Position numbers and translations under genes: made by a program. The notes beneath the pieces were generated by a model. It had not been told where the DNA came from and ran no database searches. It was given only the letters and a program-made list of their open reading frames with translations. Below are positions 1 through 11,744 of a DNA stretch of 64,000 nucleotides, piece by piece; position 1 is the stretch's first letter; every line of letters starts with the position of its first letter. Source of the DNA: Isoetes taiwanensis (Eukaryota > Streptophyta > Lycopodiopsida > Isoetales > Isoetaceae); the NCBI GenBank assembly GCA_021234155.1, contig JAJEKV010000002.1:33745123-33809122 (forward strand). The letters are read 5' to 3'.

Positions 1-3000
1 TGCGGGAAGGGTGCGAGCTGGGTTTGCCACACACGAAACCATTCTATCACTAACGCTGACCTGAACCTTCTCAGAAAATTCCAAGAAGGGTAGTGTCTTT
101 GGAGATGAATTAAAGGGATCAGTGACAAAAATGAATTGTGCCGTTGCAATGCATTAGTGAATTCCCCTAGAATGTCTTTACCAGCCCCCGACTGCCTGTC
201 GGAGGAGGACGGGCCCAAACTCGCTCGTCCCTAGGTTCCCTTGCTCCGTATTCTGGGGCTGGCTGCTTCGGCGAGGTCCCAAGTGCAGCAGACAGTGCGG
301 CCCCCAAAGCGCAAACCCTTCTAGAGCACTTTGGCCCACCGAGGGTTCTGCGTTTGGAGGCCCTCTCCTTGTCCGGTCGGCCAGGACCTTTAGCGCCGTC
401 TTGAAGTGGGTGGGGTGTTGTGACTGTGGACCTAAAATCCCTCCAGGAAGGCTGCTTGCTGAATTTCGCTGAGGGCCAGGCGACCTCTCAGGAATGTCAT
501 ACGGCTCTGCCAATGGATAGACATTGCCGGGGACCAAGTTCCGTGGCGAGAAGACCACCGACACCAAGAAGCAAGTAGCTCACTTCATCACACTTCGTGT
601 GTGTAGTCAATTGGCCTAGGATGTGGATCGCGGGATCGCGTAGAGTGGGCGTGAGTGTTTTCCTTCTTTAAAACCGGCCAGTGTAACTTGCTCCCCTAGG
701 GTAATTCGCCATTCAGGACGATTTGGCGGTCGATTTACGCCATTCGGGCCTCCCGGTGCCAGAACAACAAAACAATCTCGCGGTTTCTACAAAGGCGGAA
801 CATGTCGGGGCGCCCAGCGGTTTGACATAAGTTCTCGGACCCGATCGCGATCTTGGGCCTTCGAAGAAGACTGACGGAGAAGGATCAACGTTGATGGGAT
901 AGGGAACCCGGGCTCGGGAAGTGGTCGTAAGCGTCAAACCCACAGAGAGTGCTGCGAGGAAGGGGCACCTCGCGGGGAACTTTTTTGGATCAACCTCACG
1001 GGGGTCCGGACTCTCCCTCTTGTGTGAGGATCCACGCAAAGGTCAGCCTCGTTTGACTTGGGAAGAGGGTGCGGCTTCGGTTGCCACTAGCGGCGGTGCC
1101 CGGAACTATCTTAACGACCTAGACCTTCTCGAATTCCCGAAAAGTGGGCGTGTCTTTGTAGGAATGAATTAGTTGGTAGGCAAAAATGGGGTACAGGTGC
1201 AATGCGTGGTACTACCGCAGAGATGTCTGCCACTGCCATACCCAGGCTACTTGCCCATCGGGAGGAGGACAGGCCCAAACGCTTCCGTCGGTTCCCCTGC
1301 TCCGTATTCATTTCTGCTGCTTCGACGGTCCCAAGTGCAGAGACGGACTTCGACTATAAACCCTTCTAAGAGCAGCCGCAGGGGTTCGGAGGCCCTCTCC
1401 TTATCCGGTGCCGGGACCTTCGCCGTGTGAAGGTGGGGTGTTGGCCTTGGCGGACCCTAAATCCCTCCGGAAGGCGCTTTGCCCGAATTTCCTCTCCCGA
1501 GGCCTACGGGGCCGGTGACCTCCCTCTCGGAATGATCGCTCTGCCAATGGACTGAAACGTCGACATTGTTGCCACAGGGACCAAGTAGTGTGAAGCACCG
1601 ACCTCCAAAATGCCAAGTAGCTCACTTCCATCACACTTTCGTGATCAATTGGCCTACCATAGGATAGCCGGATGCGGGATCTGTCGTGGAAGTGAGGTGT
1701 TCCTTCTTTAAAACCCGGCCGTGTAACTTGCTCCACTAGAATGGTAGCCATTCGGGGCCGATTTGGCGAGATGCGATTGCTATTAGAACCTCCCAGAACA
1801 ATATAAGCTTGATCTGCCCGGTTTTCACAAGGCGGTATCCGGGGCCGCCCAGCGGTTTATTAGGATTCTCGGTGCCGATCTGAATCTTTTGGGCCTTCGA
1901 AGAGGGGCCCCAGGCAGCGAATGATGCGTATGGGGAACGGGCTCAGAGGGTGGTCGTGCGTCGCGACCCACAGGCGGCGCGGGGAAAAGGCACCGAACTT
2001 TGGATCAGCCTCACGGGGTGGACTCTCCTGAGGGATCACGCAAGGTCGGCTTTTCGTTTGACTTGGGGAAGGGTGCCCATTTCGGTTGCCTGCGGCGAAC
2101 AACGACGTTCTAATACTAACACCCTTTGACCTAGACCTTCTCGAAAATTACTTGGGCGTTGGAGATGAATTAGGGATCCAGCGACAAAATGAATTTATTT
2201 TAGTGCAATGCATTGGTATTGCAGGTATTCTGCCGCGCAGCCCACGACTTCTACTTGCCACATCGGGGAGGGAGGACAGGCCCAAACTCCGTCGGTTCCC
2301 GCGCAAGGTATTCTACCGGCTGCTGCTTCTCGGCGAGTCCCAAGTGCAACAGAGACTAGGACTACGGCCCCCCCAACGCCAAACCCTTCTAGAGCGGCAA
2401 CCCACCGGGGTTTTGAGCCCTCTCCTTGTCGGTCGGCGGGACCTTAGCGTGTCTGAAATGAGTTGGGAGTGTTGGCGCCCGAGCCTTGAGACCCTAAATC
2501 GGGCTGCGCTAATTCCCTCTCCCAAGGCCACGGGGGCGGGCCGAACTCCCCTCTCTCAGAAATACGATCGCTCTGCGCCAATGGACCGTCGACGTGCCCT
2601 GAGGGACCAAGGATTCCGTGGCCAGAAGACCACCGAACTCCAAGAAGCGGTAGCTCACTTCCATCACGCCAAGTAGTCAATTGGCCTAGGATGTGGATGC
2701 GGAATCTTGTCGTGGAGGCGTGAGTGTTCTTCCTTTGGAAACTTGCTCCCGTGTAATTTCGCCATTGGACGATTTAGAGGGGGGTAATTTAAGCCACCCG
2801 GTTTTCTTGACATGGGGGCGCCCTTGGGACAATTTGGCGATCTTGGGCCTTCGATTTGATCCATTAAGACAGGGCTCGGGAGGTGGTCATTAAGCGTCTG
2901 CGACGACAAAGGGAACTTTTTTGGATCACGGGGCGGGACTCTCCCCTCTGTGAGGGATCCGACGCAGGTCGGCCTCGTTTGACTTGGGGAAGGGTGCATT

Positions 3001-6000
3001 TCGGTTTGTGATGTGGCTGCCCGGGGTTCTATTTAACCTTTGACCTAGAGTGTTTCTTCCTTTTGCAAAAATTCGGGAAAATCTGGAATAGGCAAAAATT
3101 TGGCGGAATTTATTTTTTGCCTTCGAATTCCCGAATGTCTTGCCCAAAGCGGTGAGTTTCTACAGGATCCGGGGAGGCCCACAGGTTTGAAACAAGTTCT
3201 CCGGTTCCCGATCTGGAATCTTTTGGGCCTTCCCAAGAGGGGGCCCGTGAACGGAGGATCAGCGGTGGGATAGAGGCAGGGCCCGGGAGGGGTGGTCGTT
3301 TGCGCCCTCTCCTTGGGGCCGGCCGGGAAAGGGCTGCCTCGGGAACTTTTGGATCCCGCCTCACAGGGTCCGGACTCTCCCCTCTTGTGAGGGATCCCTG
3401 CAAGGTCACGGCCTCGTTTGACTTGGGGAAAGGTGCGGCTTGGTTGCTCTTCCAGCGGGCTCCCAACCCGTTCTAATGACATTAACCCTTTGACCTAGAC
3501 CTTCTCAGAAAAGAAGAATGGGCCGTGTGCTGGAGATGAATTAGGGATCGGCCGGCAAAACTCCGAATTTATTTGGCCTAGGTTACCAATGCATTCTTGT
3601 CGTGAATTCTGAATGTCTTGCCAGCGCAAAACTGCCCCGTAACTTCTACTTGCCACCGGACAATTTGGGAGGAGGACGGGCCCAAACTTCTGCTCGTCGA
3701 GGGTTCCCTTATTGCTCCCGGACCCCCCCAGAATACTCTTTGCTTCGGCGAGTCCCAGGGGTGCAGCGGGACCGGGACTGACGGCCCCAAAGCATAAACC
3801 CTTCTCGGGAAGAGCACGGCGGCTCCCCACCCGGGGTTCGTTTGACTTGGGGAGGCCCCTCTCCTTGTCAGCGGGTCGGCGGGACCTTGACCAGGTGTCT
3901 TGAAAAATGGAGTTGGGGTGTTGGCCTTTAGGATCAGCAGGCAAAAAATCGGACCCTAAAATCCCTCAGGGCTTCTTGCCCCAAATTTCCCTCTCCCCAA
4001 GGCCACGGGGACAGGCGGGCGACCTCCCCTCTCGGTTCGCTCCGATGCAGCTCTGCCAATGGACTCGAAGCGTCGACATTGCCACAGGGACCAAGTTCAG
4101 TGGCCAGAAGACCACCCGAACTCCAAAGCGCCAAAGTAGCTCACTTCCATCACACTCGTAGTCAATTGGCCTAGGATGTGGATGCGGGATCTCTTGTCGT
4201 GGAGGCGTGTGAGTGTTTCTTCCTTTTGCAAAACCAGTAAGTGTAACTTGCTCCCCTAGGGTAATTTCGCCATTCGGACGATTTGGCGGGTCGATTTGCC
4301 ATTCCGGAGCCTCCCGGTGCGAACGACAAAGCAGTCTTGGTTTCTACAAAGGCCGACATCGGGGGCCCAGCTGGTTTGACAAAGTTCTCAGGACCCGATC
4401 TGGAATCTTTTGGGCCTTCGAAGAGGGCCCATGAGCGGAGGAGGATCCAACGGTCGGATAGGGGAACCCGGGCTCGGGAGGGTGGTCATTGGCGTGTAGC
4501 CCGGGGCGGCGCCGGGAAGGGCTGCCTCGGGGAACTTTTGGATCCGCCTCACGGGGTCGGACTCTCCCCTCTTGTGAGGGATCCCCTGCAAGGTCACGGC
4601 CTCGTTTGACTTGGGGAAGGGTGCAGCTCGGTTGCCCACAGCTTGGCTCCCCGGCCGGATTCTAATGCTAACCCTTTGACCTAGACCTTCTCAGAAAATT
4701 CGAAAAATTGGGCGTTGTCTTGGGGAGATGAATTAGGGATCCAGCCGACAAAAAATGAATTTATTTTAGGTACAATGCATTAATTGCGAATTCACGAATG
4801 TCTTGCAAAAGCCCCAGAGCTTCTACTTGCCACATCGGGAGGAGGACAGGCCCAAACTCCGCTCCGTCGGTTCCCCTTGCTCCCGTATTCTGGGGCTCTT
4901 GCTTCTCGGCCCGGTCCCCAAGTGCAGCAGAGACTGGGGACTCGGCCCCCAAAAACGCAAACCCTTCTAGAGCACGGCAACCCCCGGGGTTTACGTTTGG
5001 GGCCCTCTCCTTGTCCGGTCGGTAGGGACCTTTGTAGGTGTCTTGAAGTGGAGTTGGGGTGTTGGCCTTGAGCCTTGGACCCTAAAATCCCTCAGGAAGG
5101 CTGCTTGCCCCAAATTTCCTCTCCCCAAGGCCACGGGGGCGGGCCGGGCGACCTCCCTCTCCAGAAATCGCGATTGCTCTGCCAATGGACTAAGAACGTC
5201 GACATTGCCCAGGGACCAAGTTACGTGGCAGAAGACCACCGAACTCCAAGAAGCCAAAGTAGCTCACTTCCATCACACTCGTAGTCAATTGGCCTAGGAT
5301 GTGGATGCGGGATCTTGTCGTGGAGGCGTGAGTGTTTCTTCCTTTTGCAAACCCCGGCGGCCGTGTAACTTGCTCCCTAGGGTAATTTAAGCCATTCCGG
5401 ACGATTTGGCAGTGGTCGATTTGCCATTAGGAGCCTCCGGTGCGAGAAGCGACAAAACAGTCGCGGTTTCTACAAGGCCGACATCGGGGCGCCCGGTTTG
5501 ACAAGTTCTCCGGACCGATCTGGAATCTTTTGGGCCTTCCGAAGAGGGGCCCATGAACGGAGGATCCAAATCGGTGGGATAGGGGAACCGGACTCCGGGG
5601 AGGGTGGTCATTAGCGCCCCCGGGAGCTGTAACCCGGGGAAGGGCTGCCTCGGGGAACTTTTTGGATCCCGCCTCCCGGGTCCTGGACTCTCCCCTCTTG
5701 TGAGGGATCCCCGCAAGGTCCCGGCCTCGTTTGACTTGGGGAAGGGTGCCAGCTCGTTTCCCAAGCGGGCTCCTGGAACCGTTCTAATGCTAACCCTTTG
5801 ACCTAGACCTTCTCCCAGGGAAAATTCAAAATTGGGCCGTGTGCTGGAGATGAATTAGGGATCCAGCCGAACGAAGAAAAAAATCGAATTTATTTTCGCG
5901 GCAATGCATTAATTGCGAATTCACGAATGTCTTGCCACAACCGCAAAAGCCCCCGACTTCTACTTGCCACATCGGGGAGGAGGACAGGCCCAAACTCCGC

Positions 6001-6828
6001 TCCGTCAGTTCCCCCTGCTCGTATTCTCGGCTGCTGCTTTCGGCCGGGTCCCAAGTGCAACAGACCCGGGGACTTCGGCCCCAAAGCATAAAACCCTTCT
6101 AGAGCACGGTAACCCACGGGGTTTTACGTGGCCGGAGGCCCTCTCCTTGTCGATTTGGGCGGGACCTTGCCGTGTCTTGAAGTGGAGTTGGGGTGTTGGA
6201 CCTTGAGCCGGACCCTAAAATCCCCGAGGGTCGCTTGCCCCAAATTTCCTCTCCCCAAGGCCACTCGGGACGGACGAGGGGCGACCTCCCCGTCCGGAAT
6301 CGCAGGGATCTGGCTCTGCCAATGGACTCAGAACGTCGACATTGCTCTGGGGGACCAAGTTCCGTGGCGAAGACCACCCGAACTCAAGAAGCGCAAAAGT
6401 AGCTCACTTCCATCACACTCGTAGTCAATTGGCCTAGGATGTGGATGCTGGATATCTTGTCGTGGAGGGATGAGTGTTTTCTTCCTTTTGCAAAACCGTC
6501 CGTGTAACTTGCTCCCTAGGGTAATTTCGCCATTCGGACGATTTGGCGAGTGGTCAATTTGCCATTCGAACCTCCCCTGCGTGCCCAACGACAAAACAAA
6601 GGCGGTTTCTACAAGGTCGACATCGTGGGGCCAGCGGTTTGACAAGCTCTCCCGGACCGATCTGGAATCTTTTGGGCCTTCCCAAGAGGGGCCCATGAGC
6701 GGAGGATCCAACGGTCCGGATAAGGGGAACCGGGCCCGGGAGGGTGGTCATTAGCGTGCGACCGGGGACGGCCGAGGAAGGGTTGCCTCGGGAACTTTTT
6801 GGATCGCCTCCCGAGGTCCAAAAGCGAA
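1..6828. repeat. GC-rich tandem satellite, ~1.0-1.2 kb unit, about six copies
   Basis: The same landmarks recur in the same order. The block TAGTCAATTGGCCTAGG (or a close variant) occurs near 603, 1648, 2676, 4160, 5283 and 6423. The phrase GGAGGACAGGCCCAAAC (or variant) occurs near 201, 1262, 2272, 3672, 4840 and 5978. TTTGACCTAGACCTTCTC marks another fixed point. Spacing is about 1.0-1.17 kb, with one longer interval of 1.4-1.5 kb. The array begins before the window and stops near 6828, where AT-rich DNA starts. Long open frames occur on both strands but are not conserved between copies, which is what a GC-rich noncoding repeat gives by chance. No rRNA, tRNA or known gene was recognised in the unit. 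Copies differ mostly by short G/C-rich insertions and deletions. Confidence 0.85.
2690..3490. repeat. scrambled satellite segment
   Basis: Here the satellite order is broken. Near 3048 the motif TTTGACCTAG runs directly into GTGTTTCTTCCTTTTGC, which in other copies belongs to the other half of the unit, just after the TAGTCAATTGG block. Near 3116-3145 another junction joins unrelated parts. This explains the long interval between copies and suggests unequal recombination, or a misassembly, inside the array. Confidence 0.55.
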
Positions 6829-7269
6829 TGCTAGAAGCGATGCATTAATTATGAATTAAGTGCCAACAAATATTGGTAATGAGTATACTTGTTCATTCAT
6901 TTATAAACTGCGGATCTTATATGAAGTGAGACTCAAGTATGGTCCAAAACCCTTAGCGGTAATCTATGAAGAGGTCGCACCATATATGAAGTTGTATGTG
7001 ATCATGCACGAGAGAATATGGCAAATCAAAGAAGCTCTTCTTGCAGCTTTGCATGGACTGTAGCTGGGCATGCCTTGTGTAGATTGTATGCAGAGGAGCA
7101 ACCTGGTGAGCCATATGTTTGCACTGCTACAGTCATGACTGAAGTGGCTGGCAAGCTTGATTTAGTATGAAAGTATGCAAGTGAAGCTCAATGGTGCACA
7201 AGTCTGGTTTATTAAAGTGGATAGATAAACAAGGATGGAGAGAAATCTAAGTGGATAGATAAACAAGGA
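6829..7269. other. AT-rich stretch, no recognised gene
   Basis: Base composition changes abruptly from the GC-rich satellite. A 67-codon open frame at 6860-7063 (+) has no recognised motif; it may be a gene remnant. Near 7218-7275 the phrase AGTGGATAGATAAACAAGGA occurs twice in tandem. Nothing else is supported. Confidence 0.4.
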
Positions 7270-7317
7270 TAGATAAAATACATAAGTAATGAAACAAATC
7301 TAAGTTGCTAATAATAT

Positions 7318-7490
7318 TAACTTAAAAAAAAGGACACGTCGTTTGGAACCGAAACATCGTTATAAACCTCGTTCAACGAAAATTACAGACGTCGTATAAA
7401 AAACAGATTGCTAATAATAATAACTTAATTAAAAAAAAAAAGGACACGTCGTTATAAACCAAAACGTCGTCAAATGAAAGCATAGGGCGG
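7318..7490. repeat. CGTCG subterminal repeat module
   Basis: Two modules of an A-rich lead followed by GGACACGTCGTTTGGAACC-type sequence and further CGTCG motifs. Similar modules return at 9588 and 9960-10195. Confidence 0.6.
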
Positions 7491-7827
7491 GCTCTAGAAT
7501 AGGTATAGCTTAACTGTCCAAATCCAGTACTGACAACAAATTAATTGCCGTGGCGGTCACATTCGTATGGACTCATTATGGAGTGTACGAAATTGAATAT
7601 CTCGAACTCGAAATTCAAGGTGAGTAGGATATGTTATATTAAGGTGATTTATTTCTTTGAAGGATCTATCTTGTGCCACCACAATATAGATAAAAAACAT
7701 AAGTAATAAAACAAATAGATCTAAGTTGGTAACTTAATAAAAAAAAACAAGGTGCTGCGCACGGAGGGTTGCCCGTCGGTGGCCTGAGGGTGTGTCTGCT
7801 TGGTTTTTATTTTGTTGTTTTTTATTT

Positions 7828-7981
7828 CAGAAATCAAGGCACAGGTGCAGAGCAGTGAAGAACACAATGCCATGCTTAATGAGAAGATTCATAAATTACA
7901 AGATGAGCTGATCTCAAAATCGTTGGAAACATCTTATGTGGAGAAAGAGAAGCTGGAACTCGAGCAACAAATTCAGGGATA
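7828..7981 (+). pseudogene. captured coiled-coil exon fragment
   Basis: A pyrimidine-rich tract ending TTATTTCAG precedes about 50 codons of polar, leucine-spaced sequence (AMLNEKIHKLQDELISKS and following) ending in TAG. This is a splice-acceptor-plus-exon structure encoding a coiled coil. The family cannot be named from so short a piece; MADS K-box, kinesin-like and other coiled coils would all look like this. It lies just inside the left end of the nested element, consistent with sequence capture. Confidence 0.4.
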
Positions 7982-8654
7982 GACACAAGGCATCTGCTTG
8001 ACAGATTGTCCAAGAAACCTATTCTACCATCGCATCAACTGAAAAGAAAATCCAATATTAAGACTACTAACACTCCCAAGCTGCTTAACATCCTTATTAT
8101 CCATGATGTTCTCTCCACATTATATAAGCCATGACAAGTAGCTGACCTGGATACAACCCTTAAGAAATGGACGAAAACTCTTCTGCCTGCTTGCTCCCTG
8201 ACATCCTCTATGAAATCAAAAACATCATAAAGAACACAGACGACATCTTCAGAAGGTGAATCCTCTAGCCAAATGGTCTTGTATAAAAGTCATCAGGAAA
8301 ATACTCGGGACAAGCACCACCCACACAGTTCAGTATATGAATAATTCTGCTGCTTCTAAGAATATAATCATCCCTGGGGTGATCCTACATGGCGAAACCC
8401 AGAAATTTTGACGCTAGCTACTATAAAAGAATGTACCTGCAAAAGCACTATAATCTGCTCTTCGATCTCTGGCGAGCTAAGCTATGGTGGTTTTCCAATT
8501 TACACAAGACAGGCCTTATTCTAACGCCCCAACACCGCCGGAACGGGTTTTTCTTATAAGCTTGAAGAACAGCCTTTCACCCTAGTAGGAAGCTTTCAAA
8601 CGGCGAAGAAAAAGAAAAACCCATCTTTATCTCTGAAAAGCGCCGATTCCGGCG

Positions 8655-8937
8655 ATGGATCATCTCCCGCAGATCGGTGGAGCTCGACTCTTCATCCGGA
8701 TTCCGGTCCTCGTAAGCCTTTCTTTCTTGCCTTTCCTTACTTCTTGTAATCCCAATTTGAGAAGAATTTTTGGATTCTGGCTGCAAAAGCGAGAGTTCCT
8801 TTCATGTTAGTCAAACCGATGATAAAGCGCCTATTCTCGTTTTGGAAGGGAGCTCGGCTTCTAATGTACTTAAGAGACTCTATGATCGAGAAGGGAAAGA
8901 AAATATTGGCCAGATTAAGCAAGAAAAGGTGCGATGA
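8655..8937 (+). pseudogene. possible captured gene fragment
   Basis: A GC-richer island in AT-rich DNA. From ATG at 8655 a short frame (MDHLPQIGGARLFIRIPVL) reaches a GTAAGC donor-like site. From 8761 a second frame of about 58 codons ends in TGA near 8936 and contains PILVLEGSSASNVLKRLYD. The pieces could be two exons of one captured gene, but the gap between them is only ~50 bp. No family was recognised. Confidence 0.3.
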
Positions 8938-9027
8938 GCCTCTTTGTTTGTGCAATAGACCAAGGTATGATCTGGCCTTGAATCTTTGTGAAATTTAGGT
9001 GCGGACTATTATTAAATCCGGACAATT

Positions 9028-9288
9028 TTGAGCACAATCGGCGTTGTAACAGGCAAAAGGAACAAGGACTCAAACAGCAATTTCAAGCCGATTCACAAGC
9101 CAAACATAGTTAATCCCCCTTTTGAGACTTCGCACAAATTATTGTCGAAGCAAGCGGAGAAGGGTCAAGGAAAGAGCTTCGGGACCAAATTAATGGATGA
9201 CGGAACCGAGGGGAAGCTCGCAGGAGAAGCCATACCCGGATCCACAAAGCTAGCAAAGACGCCGAGAAAGAATCCCTATTTCGCTTGA
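9028..9288 (+). pseudogene. unrecognised 86-codon ORF in nested element
   Basis: An open frame of lysine/proline-rich sequence (for example NFKPIHKPNIVNPPFETSHK) ends in TGA at 9288. It has no motif I can place, and lies between the captured fragments and the right end of the nested element. It may be another captured exon or chance. Confidence 0.25.
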
Positions 9289-9587
9289 GCTAGAAGGGCG
9301 CAAATTTACCCCGGACCAAAATTTGGTGAAACCAAACCCCGGGCCATCTCGTAATGAGCTATACCGCTCTTGCAATTTGTGCCGCCATATTCATCAAATG
9401 CGGGTGGCGGTGCGGTTATCCGATCTCCACACCGGCTTCCTAAGAACAGCGGCGGGCGCCCGTTTTTACCTCCAACATCGAGGTTTTAGCGGTCCACCAA
9501 AGATATCCTAGAGATATTCTAGGATATACCTAGGATATGCCAAAAGCCCACATAAACAAGGGTTTGCCCCCCTAGGGGCAACCCAAA

Positions 9588-10195
9588 AAAGGACACGTCG
9601 GTATACACATTGGCGTCGTTATAAACGTCGTTTAACGACTATTACAGAATGCTCATTCGTCATTCCCGCAAATACGGCCCACCTCTTTTCTCTGCTCTGT
9701 TTATGCAGATCGAATATTGTAGCTCCGATCCATCGGTGAAAAGCTGTTTTTAATCATCTAAGTTCGTCGAAAGATAAAAAATTTGAGTTTGATTTCTACA
9801 TTTTCTATCACAAAAATGTCTGGAGGTGGAGGCAAACCGGACTTTCAACATCCTGTTCAAGAGCAGCTTCCTGAGTTAGATTACTGCATAAATGACAGCC
9901 CTCCACTGGGTAACAATCCTTCTTTGTATAATAATTATAATTATAATAATAACTTATAATTATAACTTAATAAAAAAACAAGGCACGTCGTTTAACACAA
10001 AGACGTCGTTATGGACGTCGGTCAACGACTATAACAGACTATAACAGACTATAACAAATAGATCTAAGTTGCTAACTTAATTAAAAACAAAAAGACACGT
10101 CGGTATACACATTGACGTCGTTAAGGACGTCGTTTAACGACTATTACAGACGTCGTTAAACGACGTCACGACGTCGTTTAACGACGTCTGTAACT
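9588..10195. repeat. CGTCG palindromic subterminal array
   Basis: Repeated modules of the form GGACACGTCGGTATACACAT, CGTCGTTTAACGACT and AACAAATAGATCTAAGTTGC. The same A-rich lead plus ACACGTCGT unit occurs at 7318-7490 and next to 7742. The array ends in a perfect 24-bp inverted repeat listed separately. Confidence 0.65.
10144..10193. repeat. perfect 24-bp inverted repeat with 2-nt loop
   Basis: Arm 10144-10167 begins TTACAGACGTCGTTAAACG; arm 10170-10193 is its exact reverse complement; the loop is AC at 10168-10169. On single-stranded DNA or RNA this would form a very stable hairpin. It fits a CACTA subterminal binding-site cluster or a foldback end. Confidence 0.85.
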
Positions 10196-10559
10196 TTTTT
10201 ACAGAAAACAGGGCCGGCTTTTCCGCCGCCTAGTTTTTTTGGTTCTAAGCGGCTGGAGGAGCGTTTTTCGTGGCGATTTTTGGCGCGGATCATCCTTGCG
10301 GTCCTTTCCAAGCTTCAAGCAAGCATCCAAAGGTATTTCAATGGATCAATCAACTCTATTTTTGAATTAGGCTTGTTGTTTGATAGATTTAGGGCTTCTT
10401 GTTTTTTCTTGTTTGTTTTCAATCCATCCCATTTCTATCCTCCTCTTCTTTCCATCCTTGTTTTTCTTCAATCCATTTCGCCTCTTCTTAGTATGAATCG
10501 AATCCTCCTCCTTCTTCTTCCAATCTTCTTCCAATCATTGGTTTTTTCCTTCTAATCTT

Positions 10560-10700
10560 CCGTTCTTCCAATCTTCTATTCATTTTCTTCTTCTTCTTCT
10601 TCATCACTTTCTCATTCTATTCAATCTTTCTTTCCTATCTCCCCTTTCTTCTTCTTCTTCTATTTCTTCTTCTTCTTCCTCTTCTATTTTTTTTCCATGG
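10560..10700. repeat. TTC-rich microsatellite
   Basis: Runs of CTTCTTCTTC and related pyrimidine-only sequence; the pyrimidine bias begins near 10390. It explains the leucine/phenylalanine-rich open frame at 10280-10555, which is not a credible gene. Confidence 0.8.
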
Positions 10701-10707
10701 AAGAAGA

Positions 10708-10782
10708 GGGACGTCGTTGAAAGACGAGGCCCATTCTTCCTCTATTTTTTATTACAAGAAGGGGACGTCGTTGAAAGACGAG
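10708..10782. repeat. duplicated GGACGTCGTTGAAAGACGAG
   Basis: The 24-25 bp phrase starting GGACGTCGTTGAAAGACGAG and ending GCCC occurs at about 10708 and again at about 10758. It is another member of the CGTCG repeat family of this element. Confidence 0.7.
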
Positions 10783-11109
10783 GCCCCTTCTTTTTATGTT
10801 CTTCCTTTTTTTTTATTTTTTTGTTTTTACATGTCAATATATAGTTCTTTTTAATTAACAATGTAAATAGTTTTAATGTCAATGATCTTTTTAACGTGAA
10901 TGGTCTTTTTGTTTTTTTTTTTATTTCTTTATTTATGTAAGTTTTCTAATTATTGAATGCCTTTATTTTTTTTGCATGAACACTAATAACAAAATGTCGC
11001 CGCTCTTGGAAATCGATTTTTGTGAGCTTTCGAAGACATTCTAGGTAAGAATTTGAGTTTGAGTAGGAGAATAAAATTTTAATGTTTTATTTAGGTTAAA
11101 AAAAAAAAA

Positions 11110-11475
11110 CTTGGGGAGACTTGGACAGGGCATGGTCGGCTCCGCCTTGAGTGGAGAAGACTAGGTGTTCGGGTCCAAGCTCACCGCTTACTCTTTGTAA
11201 TTTTATTGATTAATGTATTTAGTTTAGAAAAAATTGGGGAGACTTGGACAAGGGCATGGTCGGCTCCGCCTTGAGTGGAGAAGACTAGGTGTTCCGGGTC
11301 CGAGCTCACCGATTACTCTTGTAATTTTATTGATTAATGTATTTAGTTTAGAAAAAATTGGGGAGACTTGGACAAGGGGCATGGTCGGCTCCGCCTTTGA
11401 GTGGAGAAGACTAGGTGTTCGGGTCCAAGCTCACCGCCTACTCTTGTTTATTTTTTATTAATATATCAATAAATA
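11110..11475. repeat. three tandem copies of a ~122-bp repeat
   Basis: Each copy begins TTGGGGAGACTTGGACA, continues through GGCATGGTCGGCTCCGCC and GAGTGGAGAAGACTAGGTGT, and ends in an AT-rich tail. Copies start near 11112, 11235 and 11357. A partial fourth trace (TTGGACAAGGGCGGGG) lies near 11490. Confidence 0.85.
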
Positions 11476-11744
11476 GAAATCTTTCTGAAGGGATTGGACA
11501 AGGGCGGGGTTTTTGAAAAAAAAATTGCATTATTGATTTTCGGGTTTCTAGTTAAGAATGTTGTTTTTTAAAAATGTTAGGGATGTCAAAGAAACACTGA
11601 TGTGGAGTGGTTAAGAGCAAGAAAAAATTTCAATAGTTGGTTTTTAAAAAAAAATTAAAAGGGAAACTAACTCTTAATAAAGTAGGTAAAGATTCATAAT
11701 GAAGGTTTGAAAAAAAGTCACAAAGCAAGATTAATGAATCTAAA

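Larger units (their letters stand above)
7742..9591 (+). mobile_element. nested gene-capturing element (~1.85 kb), unclassified
   Basis: The left end reads AAGGTGCTGCGCACGGAGGG followed by TTGCCC; the right end reads CCTAGGGGCAACCC plus an A run. GGGTTGCCC and GGGCAACCC form short inverted motifs near the ends. The DNA on either side (an A-rich tract on the left, GGACACGTCGGTATACACAT on the right) is contiguous in another module at 10075-10115, so the 1.85 kb behaves as an insertion. The same two ends reappear only ~160 bp apart at 33505-33667. The interior holds exon-like fragments, so this looks like a short mobile element that picked up host sequence. The superfamily is not clear. Confidence 0.55.

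Noticed and set aside
178-6751. Many overlapping 60-196 codon open frames on both strands in the satellite
   Set aside because: They are not conserved between repeat copies and change frame with every small indel. GC-rich repeats lack stop codons by chance.
7742-9591. Helitron
   Set aside because: A hairpin-like CCCCTAGGGG lies near one end, but no TC start or CTRR end is present.
10280-10555. 91-codon open frame rich in Leu, Phe and Ser
   Set aside because: It is a translation of a pyrimidine-rich tract leading into the TTC microsatellite, not a membrane protein gene.
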